DNA of 64,000 nucleotides, taken from positions 1 to 64,000 of the forward strand of contig WGLV01000032.1 of the NCBI GenBank assembly GCA_016125385.1. Reading direction: 5' to 3'. Shown here piece by piece: positions 53,393 through 61,825 of this stretch. This DNA is from a bacterium (GTDB taxonomy: Bacteria > Hinthialibacterota > Hinthialibacteria > Hinthialibacterales > Hinthialibacteraceae). Positions within the stretch are counted from its first letter, which is position 1. Each line of letters begins with the position of its first letter. The notes beneath the pieces are model-generated. The model did not search any database. It was not told the DNA's origin and saw only the letters and a list, made by a program, of their open reading frames with translations. The position numbers and the translations under genes were made by a program.

Positions 53393-53767
53393 TCCGGCGT
53401 CAACGTATAGTTTTACCTGTTTGAATTTATTTATTTTTTTGACTGAGCTGTTTCGTGAATCGCGCCATGAAACGCGGTTCCAGGGTTTGAGGGACATACC
53501 GCATAATGGACGGAACGAACCTCCGCGTTCGTTCCCGCACACGCGCCTGTATTTCGCGCGCCCTCAATCCCTGTCGTCACATTCTCGAAGATGACCCAAC
53601 GGAGCGGTCTCCATGCTGATGTCCCGTATGGACCTCGGTTGATTCGCCCAATAGCATCAGTCCTGCGTACTTTTCTTCAAATGAAGACGAGCCGGGGGGC
53701 GAGAAAATGAAATCTGTTTGGTTTTGTCGTGGATCGAATGACAAAAAAATGGATGAAGGAGCGCATG
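53393..53767. other. Non-coding gap in the flagellar operon with a strong stem-loop
   Basis: 375 bp, unusually long for this compact operon. No plausible gene lies in it on either strand. A perfect 9-bp hairpin (GGAACGAAC-CTCCGC-GTTCGTTCC, 53512-53535) lacks a T run, so it is more likely a regulatory structure or binding site than a terminator. An A/T-rich stretch (53421-53443) follows fliE. It may carry a promoter or a leader for the FliF-like small gene, but I found no consensus element. Confidence 0.55.
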
Positions 53768-54106
53768 ATGTCCAGATCCAAAACAGACGTCCTTTCGTAC
53801 GTACTATGGGCCATTCCATTCGTCGCCGGATTGTTGATGGCCCTTATTCTCCATGCGCCCGACTCTGAAACGGTCAGCGGCTCCGTTACTTCGCAGGCCC
53901 GCGAAATCGCCGCCTCCGGCTCGGTCATCAGCGAGAAAACATATACGGCAACGTCTCGCCTGCGGGGCGTCTCCAAAACGCCAGGAGTAGCCTCCAATGT
54001 ACAGGAGACGGGCATCGGCGTTGAAACCAGTACAACGCGAGCCGATGTCAAAGAAACGATCGTCAACAAAAAATATCCCTTGAATAATACCAGGGGCGCC
54101 AAATAG
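53768..54106 (+). CDS. Small membrane protein carrying a FliF beta-collar-like segment
   Basis: 112 residues from ATG 53768, which has AAGGAG exactly 6 bases before it; the GTG at 53729 and ATG at 53765 are less good. Layout: short basic N-terminus, one transmembrane helix (residues 8-28: VLSYVLWAIPFVAGLLMALIL), a Ser/Ala-rich linker, then residues 54-104, which align to FliF residues 290-340 with no gaps and 30 of 51 identities (shared ISEKTYT, PGV.SNVQ.TGIG.ET.TT, ETI.N..YP). In FliF this segment belongs to the region expected to form the MS-ring beta-collar. No ring-building or FliG-binding part is present. It lies 67 bp before fliF. It may insert into, cap or regulate the MS ring. A decayed fliF copy is less likely, since the start site and membrane helix are intact. 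Confidence 0.85.
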   Translation: MSRSKTDVLSYVLWAIPFVAGLLMALILHAPDSETVSGSVTSQAREIAASGSVISEKTYTATSRLRGVSKTPGVASNVQETGIGVETSTTRADVKETIVNKKYPLNNTRGAK

Positions 54107-54173
54107 AAGTTTAAACGCGGCACGGAAAACCTGCTCTGCGGGTCGAAATACCGGTTCATAGAGGAGAACCAGG

Positions 54174-55775
54174 ATGAACGAGTTCATTCAGCAATTGCGC
54201 GAACAACTGGCGCGCATGTGGGAGCAGCTGTCGATTCAGCAGAAGGTGATCTTCGTCGCCATCCCCGTCTTGCTCATTATCACCATGGGCATCTCGGTCT
54301 ATTACGTCAGCCGTCCCAAACTGGTGACCCTCCTCTCCAGTAGCGACGCCGGCCAGTTGAGCGAGGTCACTCAGTACCTCGATTCCAAAAACGTCCAATA
54401 CAAGTTATCCGACGATGGCCGTTCCATCTTGGTTGATTCCGAAGTGAAAAGCAAAACCGCGATCGACCTCGCCGGTCAGGGCCTCATCGGCTTTGACGCC
54501 GGCGCGGGCTTTGAACTGTTCGACAAAGTCAATCTCGGCATGACCGACAAACAGTTCGATGTCCAGTACCGCCGCGTCATTCAAAACATGATGGCCGAAA
54601 CCATCGTTGAGGGCGCCCGGATCGATCGCGCCACGGTCACGATTAACCCGGGGCGGCAGGGGTTGTTTGAACGCGACAAGATCGATCCCAGCGCGTCCGT
54701 CAAAGTTGTGGCGCGCCGCGATCTCGATCCGGAAGAAGTGAAGGGAATCCAGAATCTCGTCGCCGCCTCGTGGCCGGGCCTCAAACCCCGCAGCGTCACG
54801 GTGAGCGACAGCCGCAACCGCACTATCAGCGAAGAAACCGATGTCGAGCCCGGCGTGGCCGAAGCCAGCCGACAGTTCCAGGTGCAGGCCACCGTTGAAA
54901 ATTACATCAAGAACAAACTTGAAGCCCAGCTGATGAATTACGTCGGGCCCGATAGTTATGAAGTCACAGTGAACGCCGTGCTTGATTGGGAACAGGAAAA
55001 ACAGAAAAAGATCGAAATCGAAAATCAGTCTCCCGCGCCCATCAGTGAAAAAACCTATACCGAATCGACCAAACAGCAGGGCATCGCGGGACCGCCCGGC
55101 GTGTCTTCCAACGTGCAGGACACCGGCATCGGCGCTGAAACCCAGACCACGGGCACCGATATTGAAGAAACCATCACCAATACCAACTATCCGTGGTCTG
55201 AAACCCTTCGCGAAAAATCGCAGGGCGCCATTCAGGAATTAAAAGTACTGATCTCTATCGATCAGGTTGAACAGGCTGATGGAACCTACGCCGATCGCGA
55301 TCCCGCCGTTATTACCCAGTGGGAAGAAGGGCTCCGACTCGCGGCGGGGCTTCCCGCGACGCCTCAGCCCGGCGAGCCGATCAGCCTGCGCATCGTTCAG
55401 GTGCCGTTCGACCGCTCGCTGGAACAGGCCATGTCGCGCCAGCAGTTCTGGGAATCGATGGGCGCCGGCTTCCGCACCGTTCTTCCGCTCCTCCTGCTGT
55501 TGGCGGTTGGATATCTCGCTTACCTGTTCTTCCAGCGCGCCTTCGCTCCTGCGGAGATCGAAGAAGAAGAGATGGAAGAAGAGGTTCCGATCGAACCGGT
55601 TACCGAGGCTCGCGAGCTGACCTTGCAGCAACTGGGGCTGGCTGAATTCGGCGATATCGCCAACCTGCCGGCTGAAGAACAACGCCGTCTCAAGATGCAG
55701 GAACACGTCATCAACTACGCCGCCGAAAAACCTGAAGAAGTCGCGGCGATCATCAAGGCATGGCTGGCCAGCTAA
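54174..55775 (+). CDS. fliF: Flagellar MS-ring protein FliF
   Basis: 533 residues, family length, with GAGGAGAACCAGG before the ATG. It forms the membrane ring on which the flagellum is built. N-terminal membrane helix (IFVAIPVLLIITMGISVYYV), then ring-building domains (LLSSSDAGQLSEVTQYLDSKNV; NPGRQGLFERDKIDPSASVKV). The beta-collar segment (about 290-340) is the one copied by the upstream small protein. A second membrane helix (FRTVLPLLLLLAVGYLAYLFF) is followed by a Glu-rich stretch and the FliG-binding C-terminal helix (RRLKMQEHVINYAAEKPEEVAAIIKAWL). All parts appear intact. Confidence 0.97.
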   Translation: MNEFIQQLREQLARMWEQLSIQQKVIFVAIPVLLIITMGISVYYVSRPKLVTLLSSSDAGQLSEVTQYLDSKNVQYKLSDDGRSILVDSEVKSKTAIDLAGQGLIGFDAGAGFELFDKVNLGMTDKQFDVQYRRVIQNMMAETIVEGARIDRATVTINPGRQGLFERDKIDPSASVKVVARRDLDPEEVKGIQNLVAASWPGLKPRSVTVSDSRNRTISEETDVEPGVAEASRQFQVQATVENYIKNKLEAQLMNYVGPDSYEVTVNAVLDWEQEKQKKIEIENQSPAPISEKTYTESTKQQGIAGPPGVSSNVQDTGIGAETQTTGTDIEETITNTNYPWSETLREKSQGAIQELKVLISIDQVEQADGTYADRDPAVITQWEEGLRLAAGLPATPQPGEPISLRIVQVPFDRSLEQAMSRQQFWESMGAGFRTVLPLLLLLAVGYLAYLFFQRAFAPAEIEEEEMEEEVPIEPVTEARELTLQQLGLAEFGDIANLPAEEQRRLKMQEHVINYAAEKPEEVAAIIKAWLAS

Positions 55776-55923
55776 TGGACGCCGGTTCTGGAGACGGGAT
55801 CGGCGCGGTTGGAATGATGGGTCGACTGGATGGGTGAGAATATCTCGAAAACTGGGGAATAAATTCGCCTCGGCGCATGGCCGTCGCGATTGAATCTGGT
55901 TGAGGAAACAGGGAGTAAATACC

Positions 55924-56943
55924 GTGCGTTCGACAAAGCCGGCAGGACACATGACAGGGCGCCGAAAGGCGGCGGTTCTCATGCTTTCGCTGGGGCCTGA
56001 AGTCGCGGCCGACGTCTATCGCGGCCTGAGCGATCATGAGATCGAACAGATCACGCTGGAGATCGCCAACCTGCAGGGCGTTCCGCCCGATCAGAAGACT
56101 CAGGTGATCGAAGAGTTTTACCACACCGCGATGGCCAAACAGTACATGAGCCACGGCGGCGTCAACACGGCCAAACAGATCCTTGAAAAAGCGCTTGGAC
56201 CCGGCAAGGCGATGGAAATCCTTGAGCGCCTGCAGGGCGTCATCGCGGGCCGTCCTTTCGATTTCCTCAAACACGTCGGCGCCGGCGAACTGGTCAACTT
56301 CGTCCGCAACGAACATCCGCAGACCATCGCGCTCATTCTGGCTCACCTCAGCCACGATCAGGCCGCCCTAATTCTCACAGAACTTCCCAACGACATTCAA
56401 CAGGAAGTCGTGCTGCGTATCGCGGGCATGGAAAACACCAGCCCCGAAATCATCAGCGACGTCGAGCGCATTCTCGAGAAAAAACTCTCCAACCTGCTGG
56501 CTCATGATTACCGTGAAGCGGGCGGCGTCGACGCGCTCGCCGAGCTGCTCAATCAGGTCGAGCCTTCCGCCAGCAAGAAGATTCTTGAATCGATGCAGAC
56601 TCAGGATCCCGAACTCGCCGCCGAGGTCAAGAGCCGGATGTTCACCTTTGACGATCTCATCATGCTCGACGACCGCGCCATGCAGCGCGTTCTCAGTTCC
56701 ATCGATATGAAAGAGCTCGCCGCCGCGCTCAAGGGCGCCGGAGACGATCTGCGCAAACAGGTCTTCCACAACCTCTCCACCCGCGCCGCGCGCAACCTTC
56801 AGGAAGACATGGAAATGATGGGACCGGTGCGCGTTCAACAGGTGGAGGAATCGCAACAGAAAATCCTCAACCTGCTCAAGAGCATGGAAGAATCGGGCCA
56901 GATCTTTATCGGGCGTCCGGGAAAAGAAGACACCTATCAATAG
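55924..56943 (+). CDS. fliG: Flagellar motor switch protein FliG
   Basis: 339 residues from GTG 55924 with a GGGAG site; a TTG at 55900 is a possible but weaker start. N-terminal FliF-binding domain (RRKAAVLMLSLGPEVAADVYRGLS), middle domain with the EHPQT motif (VRNEHPQTIALILAHLS), and C-terminal torque domain (MFTFDDLIMLDDRAMQRVLSSID, DLRKQVFHNLSTRAA) holding the charged residues that contact the stator. It sits on the cytoplasmic face of the MS ring. Intact and full length. Confidence 0.97.
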   Translation: MRSTKPAGHMTGRRKAAVLMLSLGPEVAADVYRGLSDHEIEQITLEIANLQGVPPDQKTQVIEEFYHTAMAKQYMSHGGVNTAKQILEKALGPGKAMEILERLQGVIAGRPFDFLKHVGAGELVNFVRNEHPQTIALILAHLSHDQAALILTELPNDIQQEVVLRIAGMENTSPEIISDVERILEKKLSNLLAHDYREAGGVDALAELLNQVEPSASKKILESMQTQDPELAAEVKSRMFTFDDLIMLDDRAMQRVLSSIDMKELAAALKGAGDDLRKQVFHNLSTRAARNLQEDMEMMGPVRVQQVEESQQKILNLLKSMEESGQIFIGRPGKEDTYQ

Positions 56944-57036
56944 AGTTCCAGTGCATGGCGCCGCCCCGCCCGCTACAATGAGGGGGGCGAAAAAGCCGGA
57001 TTATTCATGGATAACGGCCTGAGTTGAAAATAAATC

Positions 57037-57762
57037 ATGGGACGAATCATCAAAGCGCCCGATATCAAGATCGAGCGTAACTACAACATCGTTGAGCGTG
57101 AAAAAGTTCTGCGCCACGCCGAAGACGAGGCCGCCGAGCTCATTGACGCGGTGCGAACCGAAGCGGACCGCATCCGTGAAGAGGCCCTTCAGGAAGCGGA
57201 ATCCATGCGCGAGGCGTCGGCGGCTGAGCTGGAAAGCATGCGCGCCGAACTCGAAACCGAAAACGCCGAAATCCGCGAACAGCAGCGTCAACAGGGCCAT
57301 CAGGAAGGCTTGAATCAGGGGCTGGAAGATGCCCGCAAACAGGTCGCGGGGCTGATCGCCGATTTCAAAAAAATGATCGCGGAAGGCCAGCGCATCTATG
57401 AAGGCATGTTTCGCGATCAGGAACCCGAAATCCGCCAACTGGTCTGCGACGTGATCGCGCGCGTCCTTCAACAGAAAATCGAGACCGATGACGAAATCGT
57501 CGTCCGTATCGCGCGTGAATGCCTGAATCAGACCGCCGACCGGAAAACGGTTCGTATTCTCGTGAATCCCGAAGATAAACAAAAGATCGAAGAATGGGTT
57601 CCTGAATTTTTAAGTCACTTCGATGATCTCGAAAAAATCGAAGTCGCAGTCGATCCGCGCGTCGGCCGCGCCGGCGTCATGATTGAGTCGCCTTCCGGCG
57701 GCGTTGACGGGCGGGTCGATAAACAGGTCGATATCCTGACCGACGCGATTTTGGAAGAATAG
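57037..57762 (+). CDS. fliH: Flagellar assembly protein FliH
   Basis: 241 residues. Negative regulator and stator-like partner of the export ATPase. A long Glu/Ala-rich coiled coil (about 20-100) is followed by the typical C-terminal domain (QLVCDVIARVLQQKIETDDEIVVRIARECL; VRILVNPEDKQKIEEW; PRVGRAGVMIESPSGGVDG). The ATG has only a weak ribosome-binding site (GTTGAAAATAAATC). Its stop is 2 bp from the fliI start, so the two are translated together. Confidence 0.92.
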   Translation: MGRIIKAPDIKIERNYNIVEREKVLRHAEDEAAELIDAVRTEADRIREEALQEAESMREASAAELESMRAELETENAEIREQQRQQGHQEGLNQGLEDARKQVAGLIADFKKMIAEGQRIYEGMFRDQEPEIRQLVCDVIARVLQQKIETDDEIVVRIARECLNQTADRKTVRILVNPEDKQKIEEWVPEFLSHFDDLEKIEVAVDPRVGRAGVMIESPSGGVDGRVDKQVDILTDAILEE

Positions 57763-57764
57763 CC

Positions 57765-59132
57765 ATGCCGCTTACCCCGCACCAGATCGATTGGGAAACC
57801 CTGCGCTGGTCGATTGCCAATGCGCATCCGATTCGCCAGCGCGGCTACGTCGACGAACTCGTCGGCGTCGTGATCCTGTCGCGCGGCCCCGGCGGCGCGG
57901 TCGGCGATCTGGTCTACATCCATCCGCCCGGCGGCGCCCCGCCCATCCCGGCTGAAATCGTCGGTTTCCGAAGCGGTCGCGTGATTCTGATGGCCTATGG
58001 CGACGTCGCCGGAATCCGCCCGGGGTGCGAGGTCCTCTCCACAGGCGGCCCCGCGCGTGTCAAATGCACCGAGCGTTTACTGGGCCGGCTTCTCGATGGG
58101 CTGGGCAACCCCGCCGACGGCAAGGGCGTGATCGCCGCGACGAACTTACGGTCGATCTACAATCGCCCGCCCAACGCGTTTACCCGCCGCCGCATCGCCA
58201 AGCCGCTCGCCACCGGCGTAAAGGTAATCGACTCCATGTTGACGTGGGGGCGCGGCCAGCGCGTCGGCGTCTTCGCGGGTTCGGGCGTGGGCAAGAGTAC
58301 CTTGATGGGCATGATTGCGCGGTACACCGAGGCCGAGATCAACGTCATCGCCTTGATCGGCGAACGCGGACGCGAAGTCCGCGAGTTCATTGAAAAAGAC
58401 CTCGGCGAAGAGGGCCTCGCGCGCAGCGTGCTGGTGGTGGCCACCGGCGACACCCCCCCGCTGATGCGCGTCAAAGGCGCGCTGACCGCCATGACTATCG
58501 CTGAATATTTCCGCGACCAGGGCAAAGACGTCCTGCTGATGATGGATTCCGTCACCCGCATGGCGATGGCCCAGCGCGAGGTCGGCCTCGCGGCGGGCGA
58601 GCCGCCCACCACGCGCGGCTACACGCCGTCCGTTTTCGCTCTGCTGCCGTCCTTTATGGAACGCGCCGGTACCACGGAAGGCGAGGGAAGCATCACCGCG
58701 CTGTTTACCGTGCTGGTTGAGGGCGATGACATGAACGAGCCCATCGCCGACGCCACTCGCGGCATCCTCGATGGTCACTTCGTACTCACTCGCGCGCTGG
58801 CTCATCGCAATCACTACCCATCGGTTGATATTCTCCAGAGCATCAGCCGGGTGATGGTCGATATCGTTCCTGAAAATCAGGTCATGTCCGCGCGCCGGGT
58901 CGCTCAGCTGTATTCCGTGTATAACGATGCGGAAGACCTCATCAACATTGGCGCCTACCAGAAGGGCAGTAATCCAGAGATCGATCTCGCCATGGAGATG
59001 AAACCGGCCATCGATTCGTTCCTGCGCCAGGGCATCCGCGAATCGGTCGAGTATGAAAAGTCGGTTCAGCAGATGATGGAGATCGCCGCGATGTGCGAGC
59101 CGCGCGCCCCAGCGCAGGCGGGCGCGAAGTGA
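57765..59132 (+). CDS. fliI: Flagellar export ATPase FliI
   Basis: 455 residues. Hexameric ATPase that drives substrate unfolding at the flagellar export gate. Walker A GVFAGSGVGKST (about residue 171), Walker B VLLMMDSVTRMAMAQREVGLAAGEPPTTRGY (the flagellar/T3SS-specific block), and EGSITALFTVLVEGDDMNEPIADATRGILDGHFVL. The C-terminus contains KGSNPEIDLAMEM and an Ala-rich end. All catalytic parts are present. It follows fliH directly. Confidence 0.98.
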   Translation: MPLTPHQIDWETLRWSIANAHPIRQRGYVDELVGVVILSRGPGGAVGDLVYIHPPGGAPPIPAEIVGFRSGRVILMAYGDVAGIRPGCEVLSTGGPARVKCTERLLGRLLDGLGNPADGKGVIAATNLRSIYNRPPNAFTRRRIAKPLATGVKVIDSMLTWGRGQRVGVFAGSGVGKSTLMGMIARYTEAEINVIALIGERGREVREFIEKDLGEEGLARSVLVVATGDTPPLMRVKGALTAMTIAEYFRDQGKDVLLMMDSVTRMAMAQREVGLAAGEPPTTRGYTPSVFALLPSFMERAGTTEGEGSITALFTVLVEGDDMNEPIADATRGILDGHFVLTRALAHRNHYPSVDILQSISRVMVDIVPENQVMSARRVAQLYSVYNDAEDLINIGAYQKGSNPEIDLAMEMKPAIDSFLRQGIRESVEYEKSVQQMMEIAAMCEPRAPAQAGAK

Positions 59133-59182
59133 GTTCATATCGAACGCTCAACGGCGCGGACGGACGCGGGGTATAACCAGGC

Positions 59183-60415
59183 ATGAGAAATTTCCGTTTT
59201 CGGCTCGATCCCGTACTGCGTCTCAAACGCTACGAGATCGAAGAAAAAGAGCGAGTCATCCAGCGGCTTGAAAATCAGATTCAGGGTCTGCTGAATGAGA
59301 TTGAGGAAGGGCGTCTCGGCGTACAGGCCTTTCGTGAACGCTTGATAGACCGCAGTTCGGATGATGAGTATCTCGCCCTGCAGAAAACGCTCGATATGTA
59401 CCGCGCGTTCATGATGCGCACCGAGCGTGACAAACGCGGCCAGATCGCCCGCATCCGCCAGGAACAGAACGAGCGCCGGCAGGAACTGATCGGCCTTTAT
59501 CAGGAAGAAAAAATCCTCGAAAAATACAAAGAGAAAAAACTGAACGACTGGACGAAAGAAACACAGAAGGAAGAGGCGGCCATAATGGATGAGATCGGAA
59601 CCCGGAAATATATCCGCAATCGGAGGGAGAGCGGCGGCGTACTGCTTTATCTGCTGGTTCCTCTGTTGCTGGTGGGCGCCGCGGCGGGCGTGGCCTGGTA
59701 CATGGGCGTCGTCGATCAGGAAATGCTCAGAAAAATCCCGCTTCCCTATTTTCAGAATCTTGGCGGCCCCGCCAGCGCGACCGCGGCCGTCCAGTCAGCC
59801 ACTTCAATCGCCGTGCCTGAAGCCTACACCGCCAAAGACCTGTTTGGAGACGATCCCAATAAACCGCTGCCTGACATACTGAAAAATATCATCGTCGAAC
59901 AGCAGAAACTGCGCGATCTGAAACTCGCGCTCGACGACAAACAAAAAGAACTTCAGCGCTGGGAAAATTCGCTGCAGAACAAGGAACAGGCCCTGTCCGG
60001 CTACGTGTCCGAAGCCTCTGACCAGCTCATCACCCTTCAGGAACTTGAACGCAAACGGCAGGAACGCGAGAAGAGCGAACTGAGCCAGCTGGAGGACAAG
60101 GTCTCCACCGTGCTGTCGCTCTCCAAGCCGAAAGAGGTTTCCGGCCTGATCGTTCAGATGTACCAAGCCTCTTCCGTTGCGTCGCCCGAGGAACAGCGCG
60201 AGCAGCAATTGCGTGTGATTCGTATTCTAAGGGGAATGCCTGAAAAAGCGTTCAGCTCCATGATGGCTCAACTGCAGAAAGAGAATCCCGTCGTTGCGGC
60301 TCAAATGCTGAATGATTACATGGCGCTTACGACGGAAGAACTGTACGGAGTCACGGCGCCGTCGGCTGCGTCCGCGACTGAATCAGCGACTGATACCGCC
60401 TCATCTGTTCCCTGA
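59183..60415 (+). CDS. FliJ-MotE fusion protein
   Basis: 410 residues. Residues 1-145 are a FliJ-type coiled coil (RFRLDPVLRLKRYEIEEKER; KTLDMYRAFMMRTERDKRG), the ATPase stalk of the export apparatus. A membrane helix follows (152-173: GVLLYLLVPLLLVGAAAGVAWY), then a linker, a periplasmic coiled coil (about 235-305) and a helical MgtE_N/MotE-like end (VSTVLSLSKPKEVSGLIVQMYQASS; VIRILRGMPEKAFSSMMAQLQKENP). In most bacteria fliJ and motE/ylxF are separate adjacent genes; MotE is a periplasmic chaperone for the stator protein MotC. The last 65 bp overlap the convergent glycosyltransferase gene. The fusion would place a stator-related domain on the export stalk through the membrane, so cleavage after synthesis is possible. 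Confidence 0.88.
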   Translation: MRNFRFRLDPVLRLKRYEIEEKERVIQRLENQIQGLLNEIEEGRLGVQAFRERLIDRSSDDEYLALQKTLDMYRAFMMRTERDKRGQIARIRQEQNERRQELIGLYQEEKILEKYKEKKLNDWTKETQKEEAAIMDEIGTRKYIRNRRESGGVLLYLLVPLLLVGAAAGVAWYMGVVDQEMLRKIPLPYFQNLGGPASATAAVQSATSIAVPEAYTAKDLFGDDPNKPLPDILKNIIVEQQKLRDLKLALDDKQKELQRWENSLQNKEQALSGYVSEASDQLITLQELERKRQEREKSELSQLEDKVSTVLSLSKPKEVSGLIVQMYQASSVASPEEQREQQLRVIRILRGMPEKAFSSMMAQLQKENPVVAAQMLNDYMALTTEELYGVTAPSAASATESATDTASSVP

Positions 60416-61559
60416 TTACGACGTCCCAGTCGTACCGGTCTTCGATGCGCGCCCGCGCCGCTTCTCGTAAACGGCGGCGATCGCTCTCGTTCTTCAGCAA
60501 ATCCGCTACGGCGTCGGCGAATCCGCCGTGAAGCTCAGCGGTGCGCAAATGCTCGCCATCCCTCAGGTCGAGTCCCTCGCTCCCGACCGCCGTGCTGACC
60601 ACCGCTCGTCCGCTGGCCATCGCTTCCAGAATTTTTAACCGGATGCCGCCGCCTACCCTCAGCGGGACGATGTACACATGCGCCCGTTTCAGATATACGG
60701 ATATATCGTCAACCCGTCCAGTGACGTGAACCCCGTTTCGACCATCCCGCGCGGCGATGTCGTCCGGCGGTCCAGCCCCCACGATCCAGCACTCGGCGTC
60801 GCTCATCCGCGCCCGGACCCTCGGCCATTCGTCGCGCAGAAACACCCTCACTCCATCGGCGTTGGGGTAATATGACATCGTCCCGGTAAAGACCACCGTG
60901 GGCGGCCCCGCTTCTTCATCCACGCAGGGATACGTTTCCAGATCGACGCCCGGCCGCTGATGTTCGATATCGAGATGGGGTGACAGTTTCAGCAACGCGT
61001 CCCGGTCATCCGGAGAGATGGTCAGAATCCGGTCGAACTTTTCACAGGCCGTTTTTTCAAACCGCCGGGTCCGATGTCCCTCCAGCCATGCCGCCGCTTT
61101 GACCAGAGGGTTGCGTGAGGCCCTGGCGTAGCGCAGCAGAATGTTCCCTTCCACGTTTTCTTTATAGTGAATTTTCAGGCAGGGTTCATCGCCGTGAATG
61201 TACGATGTCGTATAAAAATTCTGCGCGTGAACTGCGTCAAACGCTTCCTCGCGCAATTTCCGCTGAACGTACTTAGCCATCTGGTGGTTATAAAACCGGT
61301 GAGCCTTGTAGGGCCATGTTGATAAAAATGAGCGAATTATGGCGTTAATATCCCATTTCTTTCCTGCGGCGAACGCCTCCGCGCTGGCGCAGACTTTCTG
61401 AACTTCTTCCAGATATTTCAGTTCATCGGGGTGGTGATAAAGGCAAGCGACATGCGTCTCGCATTCCAGGGCGAATCGCTTGATGGTGTTCCATGTGACA
61501 ATACGGCCGCCGCTGTGGGGTGGGTAGGGAATCTGGGGAAGGAGAAATAATATCTTCAC
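60351..61559 (-). CDS. Glycosyltransferase family 4 (GT-B)
   Basis: 402 residues from a GTG start at 61559. The N-terminal Rossmann half begins MKILFLLPQIPYPPHSGGRI. The C-terminal donor-binding half includes VVFTGTMSYYPNADGVRVFL, CWIVGAGPPDD and the GT4 signature region RVGGGIRLKILEAMASGRAVV with its Glu residues, then GSEGLDLRDGEHL. It transfers a sugar, donor unknown, to a lipid or glycan acceptor in the cytoplasm. No other cell-wall or capsule genes flank it in the window. Just before the start is a perfect TCGGCGCGCCGA palindrome (61562-61573); no ribosome-binding site is clear. Confidence 0.9.
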   Translation of the reverse strand: MKILFLLPQIPYPPHSGGRIVTWNTIKRFALECETHVACLYHHPDELKYLEEVQKVCASAEAFAAGKKWDINAIIRSFLSTWPYKAHRFYNHQMAKYVQRKLREEAFDAVHAQNFYTTSYIHGDEPCLKIHYKENVEGNILLRYARASRNPLVKAAAWLEGHRTRRFEKTACEKFDRILTISPDDRDALLKLSPHLDIEHQRPGVDLETYPCVDEEAGPPTVVFTGTMSYYPNADGVRVFLRDEWPRVRARMSDAECWIVGAGPPDDIAARDGRNGVHVTGRVDDISVYLKRAHVYIVPLRVGGGIRLKILEAMASGRAVVSTAVGSEGLDLRDGEHLRTAELHGGFADAVADLLKNESDRRRLREAARARIEDRYDWDVVIREQMRRYQSLIQSRTQPTAP

Positions 61560-61716
61560 GATCGGCGCGCCGAAATTAGATTAGGCAATAATAATTTATT
61601 GATTGGAAACCGGTAACATAACACTTGCCTGATGAAATATCGTTTAGAAAATTCTCTTTCGTTGAGCCCAGCATTACAATTTATTAATCTAACTACCCAG
61701 CTCAATCACGGCTTTC

Positions 61717-61762
61717 GCCCCGCAGGGGCGGGTGCTGCTAGCCCAGCCTTTCAAGGCTGGGT
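61717..61762. repeat. Two-hairpin dispersed repeat element (copy 2)
   Basis: Same order and nearly the same sequence as the element at 199-245: CGCCCC-GCA-GGGGCG (61717-61731) and CCCAGCCTT-TC-AAGGCTGGG (61743-61762). It lies in the 266-bp gap between the glycosyltransferase start and the receiver-HEPN gene end. No gene in this gap is credible. Confidence 0.88.
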
Positions 61763-61825
61763 GCTATCTGGGTTCGATCATATCGCGAATTTGGATGCGG
61801 ATAATCCAAATACCCTGCCCGCTTC

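Noticed and set aside
53577-53819. 80-codon minus-strand frame in the flagellar gap
   Set aside because: No ribosome-binding site, odd composition, and it overlaps the start of the well-supported FliF-like gene.
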